Shown piece after piece: positions 62,976 to 64,000 of a DNA stretch of 64,000 nucleotides. Numbering within the stretch: position 1 is the first letter of the stretch; each line of letters begins with the position of its first letter. The position numbers and the translations under genes were made by a program. The notes beneath the pieces were generated by a model. The model did no database searches, was not told the origin of the DNA, and saw only the letters and a list, made by a program, of their open reading frames with translations. The stretch is from Pontederia crassipes (taxonomy: Eukaryota > Streptophyta > Magnoliopsida > Commelinales > Pontederiaceae): NCBI GenBank assembly GCA_030549335.1, contig JAUKPH010000028.1, positions 62,001 through 126,000 on the forward strand, in the 5' to 3' direction.

Positions 62976-64000
62976 GTCGTTGTATGTAGAATATACCTAT
63001 AGTAGGTTGATTCTTAACAGCTCTCACTTCCTCGTCCGGCAACGCAGAATTCTCATCGGATGCCTTCTTCTCGACCTCGATCCAAGCTGCCATTTTTTTC
63101 AGTCGCTTTTCCGCTCTTTCATGTAAACCATTTTGCCAACCAAAAAGACAATTCAATCAACCTAGTGATTAAAAAAAAATCGAGTCTTGGATTGCCATCA
63201 CTACTTTAGCAGCACACCTGCTACATTTCCTCCTCCACGGCCTTGGCTTTAGTCACTGGAGCTATGACTGTAGATATTTCAACTGCTGTCGGCTTCTTGT
63301 TCTTGATCAGAACTTGCAGCTTGAGCTCGTGGCAGAACTCAAATATCTGGCTCAAGATATCTTTAGCTGAAGAACACATTGTGCTCGAGCCGTAGCTGCA
63401 CCTTCTCTTGCTGTCGATCCTCCTCAAGCACTTCCCAGCTATCGACTTGATGATTTCTATAGCTGGTCACACCCTCCCCTCTCTATTCCGACCAAAGGAA
63501 AGGGATGGGCTGCTACCCTTATAAATATATATGTATATATATTATATATAATTCTCAAACATACAAAAAAAATGTTGACATGAATATGACAATAACATCA
63601 ACATTTCAATCCAAAAACTGACCAAACGAGAAGGCAATTACTCTTGCATACTCACAATATAGCCGATGCTACCACTTATTTGGATGGCCGCTTTGAAAAT
63701 TCACTCTTTCACACACACAAAAATAGCTGATACAAGTTGCTCGATATAGCAAATAGAAAACTCCCCAAATGAGAGAACTAAGGTGAATATCATACAAAAT
63801 TTTGCCAGCTTAGAGCTCCAATGGATGGAAAAGCAATCATGGGGAAACCATGTAGGTTGTATCCCAAGTAAAACAGTCCTGTAATATACATATATATAAC
63901 TATACACGATTAAAATGAAATCTCAACGTGTGCTGAAACTGATTATATACATACAATCTGTGGTGCACGAAAATATGGCTCGCACCCAGCTTGAGAAAAC
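62976..64000. other. Right-edge region, unresolved
   Basis: Possibly begins with Copia LTR sequence. Two minus-strand coding-like, GC-richer pieces lie at about 63035-63110 and 63221-63470 and are listed separately. The rest is AT-rich with a TATA-type repeat near 63520. No gene model can be supported because the window ends. Confidence 0.4.
63221..63470 (-). pseudogene. Coding-like fragment of unknown function
   Basis: A minus-strand frame of balanced composition that contains KCLRRIDSKRRCSYG, KDILSQIFEFCHELKLQVLI and ends KAKAVEEEM at a stop. A second short piece at 63035-63091 gives MAAWIEVEKKASDENSALPD. I do not recognise a family. These could be exons of a gene extending beyond the window or a captured fragment. 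Confidence 0.3.

Overview
The window is nuclear DNA from a flowering plant, most likely a non-grass monocot. It has intron-rich genes with GT-AG splice sites, a GC-rich 5' end on the chloroplast TPR gene, AT-rich intergenic DNA full of plant transposon families (L1 and RTE LINEs, Gypsy, Copia, MULE-like, Harbinger-like and CACTA-like pieces), and a nuclear-type tRNA-Cys. The species cannot be fixed from the sequence alone.

Genes, left to right: a small single-exon plant-specific gene of unknown function (2051-2365, minus); a two-exon family 17 glycosyltransferase (6236-7903, minus); a four-exon chloroplast-targeted TPR membrane protein (10738-13446, plus) with a complete tRNA-Cys(GCA) inside its third intron; a ten-exon DEAD-box RNA helicase of the RH30/p68 type (19898-25560, plus); and a 36-exon gene for the membrane nucleoporin GP210/NUP210 (29847-59666, plus). 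I assembled exon chains by hand. Each is open from start to stop with matching phases (386, 347, 659 and 1960 codons), so the four multi-exon genes look intact. They are housekeeping genes with no sign of an operon-like or pathway cluster.

Mobile DNA fills the spaces and several introns. A decayed L1-type LINE with an RNase H domain lies at about 14.5-18.4 kb. A second L1 family with double zinc knuckles fills GP210 intron 11, and two more truncated copies lie in intron 23. GP210 intron 24 (9.5 kb) is a nest: a solo LTR, an RTE-derived element, and a large inverted-repeat element. That element has been invaded by a three-LTR Gypsy array, itself invaded by an RTE LINE, and by a MULE-like element with a GC-rich core. 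A Copia remnant split by a MITE follows GP210.

The most unusual signal is a set of ultra-short LINE insertions. Tails of only 13-37 bp from two LINE families (L1 tail TCTCCT(C)An and RTE tail ending in TTG repeats) are each bounded by exact or near-exact target-site duplications. One sits in one LTR of the Gypsy array while the sister LTR keeps the empty site. The second strong signal is a pair of RTE-derived non-autonomous elements that share the same 5' end and the same left breakpoint but join the RTE 3' tail at different points.
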